Below are positions 33,720 to 44,630 of a DNA stretch of 64,000 bases, in pieces. This stretch comes from Hemibagrus wyckioides (Eukaryota > Chordata > Actinopteri > Siluriformes > Bagridae). The position numbers were made by a program, and so were the translations under genes. Position 1 is the first letter of the stretch. Every line of letters starts with the position of its first letter. The stretch lies in contig NC_080735.1 of NCBI RefSeq assembly GCF_019097595.1, positions 943,212 through 1,007,211 of the forward strand, in the 5' to 3' direction. The notes beneath the pieces are model-generated. The model saw only the letters and a program-made list of their open reading frames with translations. It had not been told where the DNA came from and did no database searches.

Positions 33720-34130
33720 CAGATGGTGCGTAGTGTCCTGGAGATGTTGTCCAAGAGGACTGCTGCTCCAACTCTGGCCATCAGAACGGTAGAGCCTAGG
33801 ACGCTCCCAGAAAATATTCCAATTATTGACAAAGGGTAATTTCTGGTCTTGACACCATGAGTGTAACCATTCATTAAAATCAAATAGCCTACTGAACCTC
33901 TCGATTCCTCACTGGAATGTGGGAAGTGGTCCTGACATGATGATCCTCATCATGAATGATGTGGCATGAACCTTCTCCACCAGGCTCCTAAAGTCCTTCT
34001 TCAGGATCTTCGTCTGTCTCAGCCTGATGTCGTTCGTGTAGGTTGCGGACCTGCTTCTCCACGGCCTCCAGCTCCAAGTCCACCGATTGCAGATGGAATG
34101 AATCCTCACCTGCACTCAAAGGCAAACCCA
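33720..34130 (-). pseudogene. L2 ORF1 esterase (SGNH) remnant
   Basis: A minus-strand frame reads TNDIRLRQTKILKKDFRSLV and later MSGPLP, and another frame gives FNEWLHSWC with FVNNWNIF. These match the esterase core of L2/CR1 ORF1 proteins (compare the intact ORF at 50076-50996) but are frameshifted. Confidence 0.65.
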
Positions 34131-34440
34131 CAACCGACAGTGTTAAAGAGCAGTAGTACAACAGAGATAATTGGTGTGACATAAACAAACTTGTGGTAGC
34201 CAGGCTAACGGGTTAGTGTGCTAATGGGCTAACTGGCTATAAGTGGGTTCTGAAAAAAAAAAACTTGTGATATAAAAAGCATTTGGAATGAGAATATTAT
34301 GGGATACTATCGGCTAATAAAAATATTATAAAAAGTTATAATATAGTATTTGGTTTAAGATAAAAATTGAGAAAATTTAGTGAAATTTTAGGTCAACTTG
34401 GCAGAGCTCAGAAAAACATGTCTGCACGTCTGATTCAAAA
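34131..34440. other. No gene recognised
   Basis: AT-rich. The repeated GCTAACGGGTTAGTGTGCTAA motif at 34200-34235 is a small local repeat. Confidence 0.4.
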
Positions 34441-34850
34441 AATACAATGAGAATGGTCAATGTTTATCTTCTGAAGGGGTCTCATACAGCCAAACCCCAC
34501 AATCACACACCCACCCTACAGCTGACACATACACACAAATACACATAACCATGTGTATATGGTTAATGTTTCTATTGATAAAACACAGAAGTTGGAAGTT
34601 TATCTCCTGAAGCGGTCTCACACTCCCACAATCACACACACACAAACCCCCGCACATGACACATACACACACACATACATGCGCACACACACACACACAC
34701 ACACATACATGCGCGCACACACACACACACACACAACCATTTGGATATGGATGTTTCTATTGATAAAACACAGAAGTTTATCTCCTGAAGGGGTCTCACA
34801 CAGCCACACCCCCAAAAACAAGCACACATACACACACCTGACACACCCCT
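34441..34850. repeat. Minisatellite of about 100-185-bp units with (CA)n runs
   Basis: Three units share ATGTTTCTATTGATAAAACA and TTTATCTCCTGAAGGGGTCT, each followed by a CACACA or ACACATACATGCG run of different length. Long frames here on both strands (poly Cys-Val or His-Thr) are products of the dinucleotide runs and are not genes. Confidence 0.85.
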
Positions 34851-35351
34851 AATTTTTCCCTTGAAATACTTTGACTCTGCATGTAGAATATCATAGATTC
34901 TTTGAGTGCAACTATGGCCACTTGCACCGAAAATTTGGAATTTCTCCAAGAACCAGGTTTCACTGCACATATCTACCACTACTACCGATGACTGCACATC
35001 TGATTAAGAGAATTGCGTACCAGTTGGTAAGATCTAAAACAGTACTATTCAAATAGACAAATTATTCCAAAAATTGGAGAAAATCAAAACGGAATAAATA
35101 AGAGTAAAACTAGAGAAACTTTTCTGATTCACTAATATTTCAAGACCGAGCAGAAACCACACCTTCTGCTGACTCTGCCCTAACGCTGTATATATGAAAC
35201 CGACTTCTGAATATTTCTGAATGAATGTGTCAGGACTTCATAACCTTCTTTTACAGCTCGGCCGCTTCCGCGGGTAAAGATGCGACCTGTTCTGGATGTA
35301 AAGATGATGAAAAATTGATGAATCCCTAGGAAAGAAAAATACTATCTACAC
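34851..35351. other. No gene recognised
   Basis: Short frames only. It may be the decayed left part of the Polinton that follows; no TIR was found. Confidence 0.35.
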
Positions 35352-35525
35352 ATGAACTCCTACAGATTGATAAAAAAGCTATTTAAACCAAAGCTGAAAT
35401 ACACTGTGGCTAGAGAACTGAAAATTTGCAGTATCAGGCAAACTCTATCCCTGGAAAAAATTCAAGGTATCGCTGAAGCCACCGTCTGTGACTGGAAAGA
35501 TGAGCCTTACATTAAAGCTGAGTGA
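35352..35525 (+). CDS. Small ORF of the Polinton remnant
   Basis: 57 codons (starts MNSYRLIKKLFKPK), lysine-rich, no domain recognised. It overlaps the next ORF by a few bases in another frame. Confidence 0.3.
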   Translation: MNSYRLIKKLFKPKLKYTVARELKICSIRQTLSLEKIQGIAEATVCDWKDEPYIKAE

Positions 35526-35957
35526 GACTAAAGAGAAAATGAAGGAAATCTGCATCGACCAGGTATATGAAGACATTGTGAACTATTGGACCTTTCACTC
35601 ATCTCTGGAGCCCCCAGACCAACCGCATACATGGGAAACTTCAAAGTGCGCCACGTCAGTTCTGACCCTGAGAAAGATCTAAAGCCTGAGATTGTCTCCG
35701 CACTCCAACAAATCATTGAACTGAGAGTTAACAACCCATGTATTTTCAGTAATCCCTATCCTATTGATAAAGACATTGTTTTTCGAGATTTTACTAAAAA
35801 ATGGAAATCTTTGTGTAATGTAAACACAGAATGTCCTTTCCACATTTATGTGCACCAAGTTTTATCCGCTATGTTTGCTGAACCTTTTGATTGTAAAACT
35901 GGTCATGTATTATGCATCTTAACATATGTATCTGATGTGTGTTTTAAAATTGCTTAG
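35503..35957 (+). pseudogene. Possible Bcl-2-like protein of the Polinton remnant
   Basis: Two overlapping frames. The first contains ICIDQVYEDIVNYW and the second KDIVFRDFTKKWKSL and CKTGHVLCILTYVSDVCFK. The spacing of helices, with a BH4-like start and a BH1-like glycine-centred segment, loosely resembles Bcl-2 family proteins, and adintovirus-type elements are known to carry Bcl-2 homologues. There is a frameshift between the frames and another after 35957. This is inference from pattern only. Confidence 0.3.
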
Positions 35958-36028
35958 AAAGGAGAATGTTGATATTGCTATAGTCTTTCTTTATCTGACT
36001 GAATATTTGATGCAAAAAAAATGTAAAA

Positions 36029-36198
36029 CAGGGATGTCCAATCTTATCCACAAAGGGCTGGTGTGGGTGAAGGTTTTCATTCCAATCTAGCAGGAGCCAC
36101 ACCTGATTCCACCTGTTTAATCAGGTCTGGCTCCTGCTTGGTTGGAATGAAAACCCGCACCCACATCGGCCCTTTGTGTATAATGTTGGACACCCCTG
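36029..36198. mobile_element. hAT-type MITE, copy 2
   Basis: 170 bp with the same terminal repeats as 23623-23818 (CAGGGATGTCCAATCTTATC at the left, GTTGGACACCCCTG at the right), flanked by a perfect 8-bp duplication ATGTAAAA (36021-36028 and 36199-36206). Confidence 0.93.
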
Positions 36199-36206
36199 AT
36201 GTAAAA

Positions 36207-36454
36207 CTTAATCAAGTGATGGGTCTTTTAAAATAAATAGGGGTGTACTCATTTTTGCATCACCCTAATTTGAGTAAAACTGAAAATTTTGTTCTCTAAG
36301 TTGTATTATTAACCTTACTTTCATGTTATAAGATAAACAAATGTTATATTAAACTTAGTCTTGTCAACATTTTGGAAATTGTTTTTGTGTTTATTGAGAT
36401 ATTGTTTAAAATGTTATTTTACAAAGTGGGTGTACTCATTTACGCTGAGCACTG
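36207..36454. mobile_element. Tc1/mariner terminal fragment
   Basis: Contains AGGGGTGTACTCATTTTTGC, then GTGGGTGTACTCATTTACGC and ends GAGCACTG followed by TA. The GTACTCATTT repeat and GAGCACTGTA end are those of a Tc1 family with paired inner and outer repeats. No transposase remains. Confidence 0.65.
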
Positions 36455-36561
36455 TACCATTTAGTAACGGAATGTTTATAGTTAAACTACACTTCAGGCC
36501 CACTAAACATTCGTTCCGCCTGTAAAATGATAGATGGGGGTACGCTGATCTGCAGACCTAC

Positions 36562-36834
36562 ATGGATTATTACGTCAGTCAGGCAGGAAATGGTCTTCCC
36601 GGTTTTGATGGCCCCCCGTCATGTATGGGGCGGGTCTAGGAGGTCTGTTCAACGGTCTGGTTAGAATGGCGGTTCCGTTCCTCAAGAGGGGGTTAGCTAT
36701 TGTAAAATTTTTATAAACAGTGGTCAAGGGTATTGTAAGTGATGTAGTGAGCAACATTATGAACAAGACGCAAAATCAGGATGGGTCAGGTCTGGTGTTG
36801 ATTTCGCATAAAAAAAATCTAAAAGACCCCTAAA
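36562..36834 (+). pseudogene. Polinton minor virion protein-like ORF
   Basis: It begins MDYYVSQAGNGLPGFDGPP. A one-base shift then leads to GAGLGGLFNGLVRMAVPFLK, followed by a TAA (36714-36716), after which the same frame continues to 36834. Glycine-rich amphipathic segments of this sort occur in the small virion or membrane-active proteins encoded just before the capsid gene in Polintons. Confidence 0.45.
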
Positions 36835-36955
36835 AGTCTGAATAAAAGATGCAGGGTAACTAAAATCAAAACCAGTGTGAAAAAGACCAAGCAGAGACGC
36901 AACAAGCATCCTCCCATCTTGCACAAAAGAAAGCAGCTGAACATTTTCTAACACC

Positions 36956-37956
36956 ATGGCTTTCTTATACGGCCTATCCTCAGAGTGTACAAAGTCTGAA
37001 TTGGATATTTTCACATTACCTTTTACCCAAACGAGTATTGAAAAGTACACTTATGTTGAAATACCTCTGTTTTCTGCTCTGATGGACAATGGTACACTGG
37101 AGTTCTTCGTGGCTGAAAATGGTGATTACCTGGACTTGAACAACACTTTTATATCGTGCCCGTAAAATCACCAATGCAGATGGGACCAACATAGCTAACG
37201 GTGCTAAGGTGGGGGTTGTTAACTACCCTATAGCGCCGCTTTTTTCACAAGTTGACGTTATGCTAGGGGATCGACTTATTTATGAACTGAGCAGCACATC
37301 CATACCGTGCTACCTTTGAATGTCTCCTCAACTATGGTAAAGAAACCCTGGAGACACAATTTTGCACAGGATTATTCTACAAAGACAGCAAGACGCCATT
37401 GACCCTGATGGTCTAAACGAGGGTCTTAAATGAAGGGCCCGACTCAGTGCTGAAAGCAACGCATTTGACCTGATTGGTCACATTCACTCAGATATATTTT
37501 TTCAACAGTTATTCCTCAAACCATTACCTAAAACCATCATCTTTGGAATGGTAGACAACGACGCCTTCAGTGGGGCGTACAATAAAAACCCTTTTAATTT
37601 TAAACATTACGATACAGAGTTTGTAGCGTTGTACATGGATGGTACCATTTCAACCTGATTTCCAGTCTGGTAATGCAGATCGCGAATTCCATTCTTTAAT
37701 TTTAGGATCGGGAAAGCAACTAAAGGATCAGGCATTGGCGATAAACAGAGAAGAGTATTCGAACAGATTTACTTTATATGCATTCAACCTGAATCCTGTT
37801 GTGGTCAACATGTGTCTAATAAAGTTGGGGAACATGCGACTGGAACTCAGATTTCGTTATGCCCTTCCAAGAACAGTGAATCTTATCGTCTATGCCAGTT
37901 TTGAAGGTATTCTAGAAATAAACAACCGAAGAAACGTGCTCATCGATTACCAGTAA
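36956..37956 (+). pseudogene. Polinton capsid-like protein, deleted and frameshifted
   Basis: The start codon at 36956 opens a 69-codon frame (SELDIFTLPFTQTSIEKYTY, LEFFVAENGDYLDLNN). Further pieces follow in other frames, and the C-terminal 105 codons (37639-37956) include INREEYSNRFTLYAFNLNP and NLIVYASFEGILEINNRRNV. It resembles fish proteins labelled F54H12.2-like, which belong to Polinton elements and are probably capsid proteins. At about 1 kb, with a central gap, it is shorter than a complete gene. Confidence 0.65.
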
Positions 37957-37959
37957 CGC

Positions 37960-38390
37960 ATGGATACCGCAGAACTAACGGCTGTTATGAGAATTTGTTG
38001 TGAAATAGATAAAATATTCTGAGGTGTGCTTTCCTGCGATGAGTTACCTAGTACCCTAAAGCAGTTTCCTGCCTTGTTCATTGTAAATACATATCTTAGA
38101 CAAATGCCAGGAGAGCATTGGCTAGCTTTATGTCTCAATGATGAAACCTCAGGAGAGTTTTCTGACTCGTACAGAAGCGCGCCAGACTATGAACTCTTTC
38201 CTGATTCTATTCATTACTTTTTGAGAACGAACTGTTGAAGAACAGTGTGTGAAATAAAATATAACCCTACACAGGTTCAAAACTTTACTTCAGTTTGCTG
38301 TGGACAACACTGTATTTTTTCTGTCACAGAGCTAAAGGTTTTTCGTCTAACCACATTATGTCTATGTATAGCAAAGATTAAAAAAGAAAT
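37960..38390 (+). pseudogene. Polinton adenain-type cysteine protease, broken
   Basis: Four nucleotides after the capsid stop. Catalytic residues of the adenovirus-protease fold are visible in order: His in MPGEHWLALCL, an acidic residue in GEFSDSYRSAP, and Cys in CCGQHCIF. A TGA interrupts the frame near 38020, and frameshifts follow at about 38238 and 38313. In Polintons this enzyme processes virion proteins. Confidence 0.75.
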
Positions 38391-38543
38391 TATAATATGG
38401 TTGTGTCTTTTGTGAAAAAAAACATACTCTAGAGTAAATATAAAGCAATCATTTAGTTTTGTGCAATGTGTTAACTCTTTGGAAATGATTCATTCACACA
38501 TGTAGTGGACTATTTAATCATAATGCATCACAAGATATTTCTT

Positions 38544-38770
38544 ATTGTAAAGTTATTTTATTGAAATAAAATGTAACAAAATACAATGCAACACGCGTAG
38601 TCCCTTGAAAGTCATTTCAAAAATCGAACCAGACAGAGTGGCTAAGAACGGGAGACTTAAAAACTCAGTCGGGGGTCAGTGAACCGTAGTCTCTGCTTTT
38701 AGGGTGTGAAGAAGGGGAGACGAAATATATGGATCTTTAGATCTTTTTATGGCAGATATTTGCGTCAAAC
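38544..38770 (-). pseudogene. 3' end of a minus-strand Polinton gene
   Basis: The minus strand reads IKRSKDPYISSPLLHTL and ends at a TGA (38676-38678), followed at 38544-38575 by AATAAAAT signals usable in both directions. This fits convergent transcription with the protease gene. The upstream part of the gene is lost at the LINE junction. Confidence 0.4.
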
Positions 38771-38805
38771 AACCCTGTTAGGTTTTGGTGTAAATGGTAT
38801 ATTTA

Positions 38806-39595
38806 GGCCCGCCTTCCTCACAAGCTTGTCCAGATGTGAAGCATCCTTCTTCTTGATGCTGCCTTCCCAGCACACTGCCACATAGAAGAGGGCACTTGCC
38901 ACAACAGTCTGACAGAACATCTGCAGCAGCTTTTTGCAGATGTTAAAGGATGCCAGCCTTCTTAGGGAAGTACAGCTGGCTCTGTACTTTCCTGCACAGA
39001 GCGTCTGTTTTGGCAGTCCAGTCCATTTTATCATCCAGCTGTACTCCAAGGTATTTGTAGGTCTTGACAAACTCCACACAATCACCGTTGATAGTTACAG
39101 GCTTAGGTTGAGACCCGGGCCTCCTGAAGTCCACCACCATCTCCCTGGTCTTTGTGGTGTTGAGGTGCAGATGGTTAAAGTCACACCATAGAAGTCCTGT
39201 ATCAGATTTCTGTACTCCTCCTGTCCCTACCTGATACAGCCAACGATAGCAGTGTTGTTCCTCAACTTTTGCACGTGCCAGAACTCTAAGTTATACTGAA
39301 AGTCCAACATGTAATGTACAGGGTGAACAGGACCAGAGAGAGCACAGTCCCTTGTGGTGCTCCTGTACTGCTGACCACAGTGTCAGACCTGCAATCCCCC
39401 AGTCTCACGTACTGATGTCTGCCTGTCAGGTAGTCTGTTATCCACATGACCAGGTGTGAGCTTACTCCCATCTCTGTTAATTTATCTCTTAGGAACAGCT
39501 GCTGGATGGTGTTGAATACACTGGAGAAGTGCAAAAATGTTATTCTCACAGCCCCACTGCCGCTGTCCAGGTGAGACAGGGATCTGTGAAGCATG
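38806..39595 (-). mobile_element. Rex1/CR1-like LINE (family Y) fragment
   Basis: The minus strand gives RT pieces MLHRSLSHLDSGSGAVRITF, GAPQGTVLSLVLFTLY, MVVDFRRPGSQPKPVTING and YKYLGVQLDDKMDWTAKT, then SQLYFPKKAGIL and FYVAVCWEG. Same family as 925-2940 and close to it in sequence. Truncated at both ends: 5' by the next LINE, 3' at the Polinton junction. Confidence 0.8.
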
Positions 39596-39714
39596 TAGAA
39601 GGTTTATGGTCATTTCAACCAGCATCCAAGATGGCGGCGCGGCAGTAGCACGCAGCGGCCACTCCGGACCAAAAATGGTGCTATTGTCCCGAAATAGCCC
39701 GACTTTCACGGCAT

Positions 39715-40485
39715 ATGGACGCCAGATACAACGGTGTTCATGTGTACGACCGCCAGACACTACTGGATTATGGGTATCATGCACCAGGCAACGTGCACGA
39801 TGACCTACGGGAAAAGCTTCGTGATATAGGCTTGCTACGGAGACCAGGCCCCAAGCCCTCAACGTCGCCTGATGCTGGTGGCTGGGAGAAGAGTCGACGG
39901 AAGCGGTGCATGAGAAAGCGGAAGCGCAGAAATAGGGCGGGAGTCCGTACTAGGCTAAAAACAAACCCTAGCCGGCCGGCACTCCCCTCCATACTTCTGT
40001 CAAATGTCTGCTCCCTGGCTTGCGGTGGTGGTGTGTGTGTTTACATCAACACGGAATGGTGTAAGGACTCTGTGCTTGTGTCTAATTACTGCTCATCGCT
40101 AGTGGAGTTTGAATGCAGATCTTTTTATCTACCCCGGGAATTCACCACCACTTTCATTATAGGAGTGTACATTCCGCCCAGTGCTAATGCTAAGGAGGCT
40201 TTGTGTGAGCTGTATGGAGCTATTAGCGAGCTGCAGAATGCTCACCCCGACGGACTGTTTAACATCGCCAGAGATTTCAATTATGCAAATCTCAGAAAAG
40301 TGCTCTCTAAATTCCATCAACATGTGAACTTTGCTACGAGAGGGGCGAACACGCTGGATGTTGTTTACACAAACATTCCCAGCACGTATCGTGTGGAGCC
40401 CCGCCCCCACCTTGGTTACTCAGACCACATCTCTGTTATGTTCCAGCATACAGACCTCTCATCAGATGCTCTAAACCGGTTCTGA
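39715..40485 (+). pseudogene. LINE family X endonuclease region
   Basis: 256 codons. Basic start, then a jump from LLSNVCSLA to [15 protein letters not shown] where the catalytic N-terminal part of the APE endonuclease is missing. Later motifs are present: [38 protein letters not shown] and LGYSDHISV. Confidence 0.75.
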
Positions 40486-40556
40486 AACAGGTTAAGACCT
40501 GGCCAGCAGGAGCCATCTCTGCTCTTCAGGGCTGTTTTGAATGCACTGACTGGGAC

Positions 40557-42008
40557 ATGTTTAGGGAGGCTGCAACCTACGGTGACTCTAGTGACTTGGA
40601 GGAGTACACGGCATCAGTGTCTGGCTACATCTGGAAGTGCATCGATGACGTGACCGTCTCCAAGTCCATCACCATACGCTCCAACCAGAAGCCGTGGATG
40701 ACCGCAAAGGTGTATGCGCTGCTAAGATCCAGAGACTCTGCCTTCAGATCTGGAGATGAGGACGCCCTAAGAACAGCACGGGCTAAACTGTCTCGAGCCA
40801 TTAGAGAGGCAAAGCGCGCACACTCCCAGAGAATCCATGGCCACTTCCAGAGCACTCAGCACATCCAGTCCATCACCAACTACAGGCCTGCTCCACCTGC
40901 CTGTGACAGTGATGCCTCCCTTCCAGATGTGCTGAACAGTTTCTACGCTCAGTTTGAGGCACATAACAACGTGATAGCGAGGAAGACCATCCCTTCTTCA
41001 GAGAACGAGGTGCTCTGTTTCACCACGGCTGACATGAAGAAAACTCTATGCAGAGTTAACCCACGGAAAGCTGCTGGACCAGACAACACTCCTGGCAGAG
41101 TGCTCAGGGAGTGTGCAGAACAGCTAGCGGATATCTTCACAGACATCTTCAACATCTCCCTGAGCAGTGGCGTCGTCCCAATGTGCCTAAAGTCTACCAC
41201 CATCATCCCCGTGCTGAAGAAGTCTCCAGCGTCCTGTCTCAATGACTACCGCCCCGTTGCACTCACACCCATCATCATGAAGTTGTTTGAGAGGCTTGTC
41301 TTGAGGCACATCAAGAACCTGCTGCCACCTTCACTTGACCCCTTGCAGTTTGCGTATCGTCCAAATCGCTCCACAGACGATGCCATCAGCACAACCCTCC
41401 ATCTGGCCCTCACACACCTGGACAATAAGGACACTTACCTACGAATGCTGTTCACTGACTTCAGTTCAGCATTCAACACGATCATTCCTCAGGACCTGAT
41501 AGAGAAGCTGAGTCTGCTAGGCATCAACAACTCCCTCTGCAATTGGATCCTGGATTTCCTGACTGGGAGACCTCAGTCAGTCCAGATCGGGAGCAGTATC
41601 TCCAGCACCACCACACTGAACACTGGAGCTCCTCAGGGCTGTGTGTTCAGTCCACTGCTGTTCACTCTGCTGACTCACGACTGTGCAGCAATGCACAGCT
41701 CCAACCACATCATCTAGTTCTCCGATGGCATGACCGTGGTGGGTCTCATCAGCAAGAATGACGAGTCAGCATATAGAGAGGAGGGGCAACAACTAGCAAC
41801 CTGGTGTAAAGTCAATAACCTGTCTCTGAATATCGACAAGACTAAAGAGATGGTTGTTGACTTCAGGAGAGCAAAGAGTGACTATTCTCCACTGAATGTC
41901 GATGGGTCCATGGTGAAGATCGTCAAGAATACCAAATTCCTTGGTGTTCACCTGGCGGAGGACCTCACCTGGTCACTCAACACCAGCTCCATCACCAGGA
42001 AAGCCTAG
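40557..42008 (+). pseudogene. LINE family X reverse transcriptase, active site lost
   Basis: 386 open codons with [73 protein letters not shown] and [18 protein letters not shown], then a TAG (41715-41717) where the FADD active-site box should start. The continuing frame reads [18 protein letters not shown], so the second catalytic Asp is Gly. A second stop lies at 42006-42008. Confidence 0.85.
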
Positions 42009-42169
42009 CAGCATCTCTACTTCCTGCGAAGGCTGAGGAAGGCTCATCTTCCACCTCCCATCCTGACCCTTCAGCGGATAGTGAGGACAGCTGAGAGATC
42101 ATCAGAGCCTCTCTTCCCTCTATCACAGACATTTACTCCACACGCTGGATCTGCAAAGCTAACAGCATT

Positions 42170-42390
42170 GTGGATGATCACACACACCCCTCACACACAC
42201 TCTTACACACCCCACACACCCCTCACACACACTCTTACACACCCCTCACACACACTCTTACACTCCCCACACACACACTCTTACACACCCCACACACCCC
42301 TCACACACACTCTTACACACCCCACACACCCCTCACACACACTCTTACACTCCTCACACACCCCTCACACACACCCTTCACCCTTCTGCC
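42170..42390 (+). repeat. Minisatellite inside the LINE coding end
   Basis: Units like TCACACACACTCTTACACAC followed by CCCACACACCCC repeat six to seven times. The antisense copy of the same family has a shorter version at 43905-43980, so the repeat belongs to the LINE family and has expanded here. Confidence 0.85.
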
Positions 42391-43095
42391 ATCCGGTAAG
42401 AGGTACCGAAGCATTCGGACCCGCACAACCAGACTGTTAAACAGTTTCTTCCCTCAGGCAATCAGGTATCTCAACAGAGAACTGAGCTGAGCTGGACACA
42501 GACACACACACACACACATACACATACACGTACAACCAAGATCTGATCTCAGAGGAGAACTGAACTTGTCCTGGACACACACACATACATAACACACACG
42601 CACAAAAAAGAACTGAACTGTGCTGGACATAGTCAGACACACACTAAATTGTCCTGTTTGCACGCATAACATTTATATATATTTATATTAATCCTGTTTA
42701 CGTGTCACTTTAATATCTGCAATCACTGTATACACTGTTCTTTGCACATCGTCTTGCTCATTGCACAAAGTCGGCCTATATGTTGTTTGTCTGCACTGTC
42801 TTGTCTTTTCTTGTCTTGTCTTCCTGTGCACTTCTGTTGTATGTCTAGTTCTTAAAGACTGCACCTTAAGTATAGTTTAATTTTTTTAGATTTTTTTAAA
42901 TATTTTAATTTTTAAATTGTAGTTTCATTTTTTATCTCTGTTATAGCTCTATGTTTGTCTGCATCACTGTACTTTGTCTTTGTTATGTGTAGCACCTCTG
43001 GTCTAGGAGGAACGTTGTTTCACTTCACTGTGTACTGCATCTGATATATATGGTTGAAGTGACAATAAAGCTTCTTTGACTTTTACTTTGACTTT

Positions 43096-44630
43096 GAACC
43101 ACATATAGCTGACGCAGTACATAGTGAAATTAAACAACGTTTCTCCAGGACCTGGTGCTACATAAACATACAACATATAGTTCAAACACAAAAACAACAC
43201 AGAGCTAGGACCGAAGTTTGTCGAAGCCACATAAAGTGCAAAGTCTGCAGCTAGGTGCAAACAAAGCAACAACAAGACAGTGCAAAAACAATAAGTACAA
43301 AAAAACAAAACACAAAAACACAGGACACTTAGCGCCAAAAAAAGAAAAAGAACATGTGCAATGAAATTTAAATGAAATGAAATAAAATGAGATGATGTAC
43401 AACTTTGAGACCTGACAACATGTATTGTGCAAAAATACAATAGCAGCGGTTGATGTAGTGCAAAAAAGAAATAAACATAAATATAGCAGCAGATGTAATA
43501 AACACAAGGGTTGAGGTAGTGCAATAAGTATTGAACAATATAAGTTGTGTGTGTGTGTCCACACAGGTGAGAGAGAGAGAGTGTGTGTGTGTGTGTGTAT
43601 GTGCGTGTGAGAGACAGAGAGTTTTGTACAGTTCAGTCCTGAGTGAGAGTGTGTGTGTGTGTGTGTGTGTATGTGTGTGTGTGAGAGTGTAGAACAGTTC
43701 AGTCCTGAGTGAGAGTGTGTGTGTGTGTGTGTGTGTAGAACAGTTCAGTCCTGAGTGAGAGTGTGTGTGTGTGTGAGAGAGTGTAGAACAGTTCAGTCCC
43801 GGGTGTTGAGGAGCCTGATGGCTTGAGGAAAGAAACTGTTACACAGTCTGGTTGTGAGGGCCCGAATGCTCCGGTACCTCTTTTCAGATGGCAGGAGGGT
43901 GAAGGGTGTGTGGGAGGGGTGTGTGGGGTGTGTAAGACTGTGTGTGAGGGGTGTGTGGGGTGTGTAAGAGTGTGTATGATCTTCTCAGGACGCTCTTGAT
44001 GGTCCCTCTGTAGAACACAGTCAGGATGGGGGGAGGGAGATGGGCTTTCCTCAGCCTCCTCAGGAAGTAGAGGCGCTGCTGGGCTTTCTTGGTGATGGAG
44101 CTGGTGTTGAGTGACCAGGTGAAGTTCTCTGCCAGATGAACACCAAGGAATTTGGTGCTCTTGACGATCTCCACCGAGGATCCGTCGATGAACAGAGGAA
44201 AATGGTCACTCTGTGCTCTCCTGAAGTCAACAACCATCTCTTTAGTCTTGTTGACATTTTGAGACAGGTTGTTGGCTCTACACCATGCTGTTAGCCGCTG
44301 CCCCTCCTCTCTGTATGCTGACTCGTCGTTCTTGCTGATGAGACCCACCACAGTCGTGCCATCAGCGAACTTGACGATGTGGTTGGAGCTGTGCATTGCT
44401 GCACAGTCGTGAGTCAGCAGAGTGAACAGCAGTGGACTGAACACACAGCCCTGAGGAGCTCCAGTGCTCAGTGTGGTGGTGCTGGAGATGCTGTTCCCGA
44501 TCCGGACTGACTGAGGTCTCCCAGTCAGGAAGTCCAGGATCCAGTTGCAGAGAGAGGTGTTCAGGCCCAGCAGACTCAGCTTCTCAATCAGCTGCTGAGG
44601 GATGATTGTGTTGAATGTTGAAGGATATTC
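43096..44630 (-). mobile_element. Rex1/CR1-like LINE (family X), 5'-truncated, tail to tail
   Basis: The minus-strand frame at 43884-44444 has [40 protein letters not shown] and [20 protein letters not shown]. The active-site box is FADG, not FADD, so it is inactive. The 3' UTR (43100-43880) carries a (GT)n-rich minisatellite. The 5' truncation near 44625 abuts another LINE. Confidence 0.8.
43560..43795. repeat. (GT)n-rich minisatellite in a LINE 3' UTR
   Basis: Four units with ACAGTTCAGTCCTGAGTGAG followed by AGTGTGTGTGT runs of varying length and GAGAGTGTAGA. Confidence 0.88.

Larger units (their letters stand above)
29987..34130 (-). mobile_element. L2 LINE, long but internally deleted, split by a Tc1
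   Basis: Read on the minus strand: ORF1 esterase remnant (33720-34130), a short stretch of endonuclease (33357-33700), the endonuclease/RT linker with SDDITDHHLLVYTLP (31688-31957), RT with [20 protein letters not shown] and [13 protein letters not shown] (31244-31552), the RT C-terminus with LQLVQNAAARVLTR and SLHWLP (30425-30856), and the 3' UTR ending in AATTC repeats (29987-30250). The YADD region and most of the endonuclease are missing or decayed. Confidence 0.8.
35352..38790 (+). mobile_element. Polinton/Maverick (adintovirus-like) remnant
   Basis: Plus-strand gene order is small ORF, a possible Bcl-2-like ORF, a minor virion protein-like ORF, a capsid-like protein and an adenain-type cysteine protease, and a minus-strand gene ends at 38676. 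This set and order fit Polinton/adintovirus elements. DNA polymerase B, integrase and packaging ATPase are not in the remnant, and all genes are broken. A hAT MITE and a Tc1 end lie inside it. The right side is cut by a LINE near 38800. Confidence 0.72.
39612..43095 (+). mobile_element. Rex1/CR1-like LINE (family X), near full length
   Basis: It runs from a 5' end with ATCCAAGATGGCGGCGCGGC to the (CTTTGA)-type tail at 43095. The order is N-terminal basic region and endonuclease (39715-40485), reverse transcriptase (40557-41717 and 41730-42008), a tandem-repeat-bearing C-terminus (42081-42490) and a 3' UTR whose sequence recurs at 1-276. The N-terminal half of the endonuclease is deleted. Confidence 0.85.

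Noticed and set aside
33988..34188. 66-codon frame with an apparent signal peptide as a secreted peptide
   Set aside because: An overlapping frame carries the L2 ORF1 esterase, so this frame is a shifted reading of a LINE.
34457..34997. Long minus-strand frames rich in Cys and Val
   Set aside because: They are translations of (CA)n/(GT)n runs in a minisatellite.
43003..43564. Minus-strand frames of 119-173 codons
   Set aside because: Antisense to A-rich LINE 3' UTR sequence; no domain and no start context.
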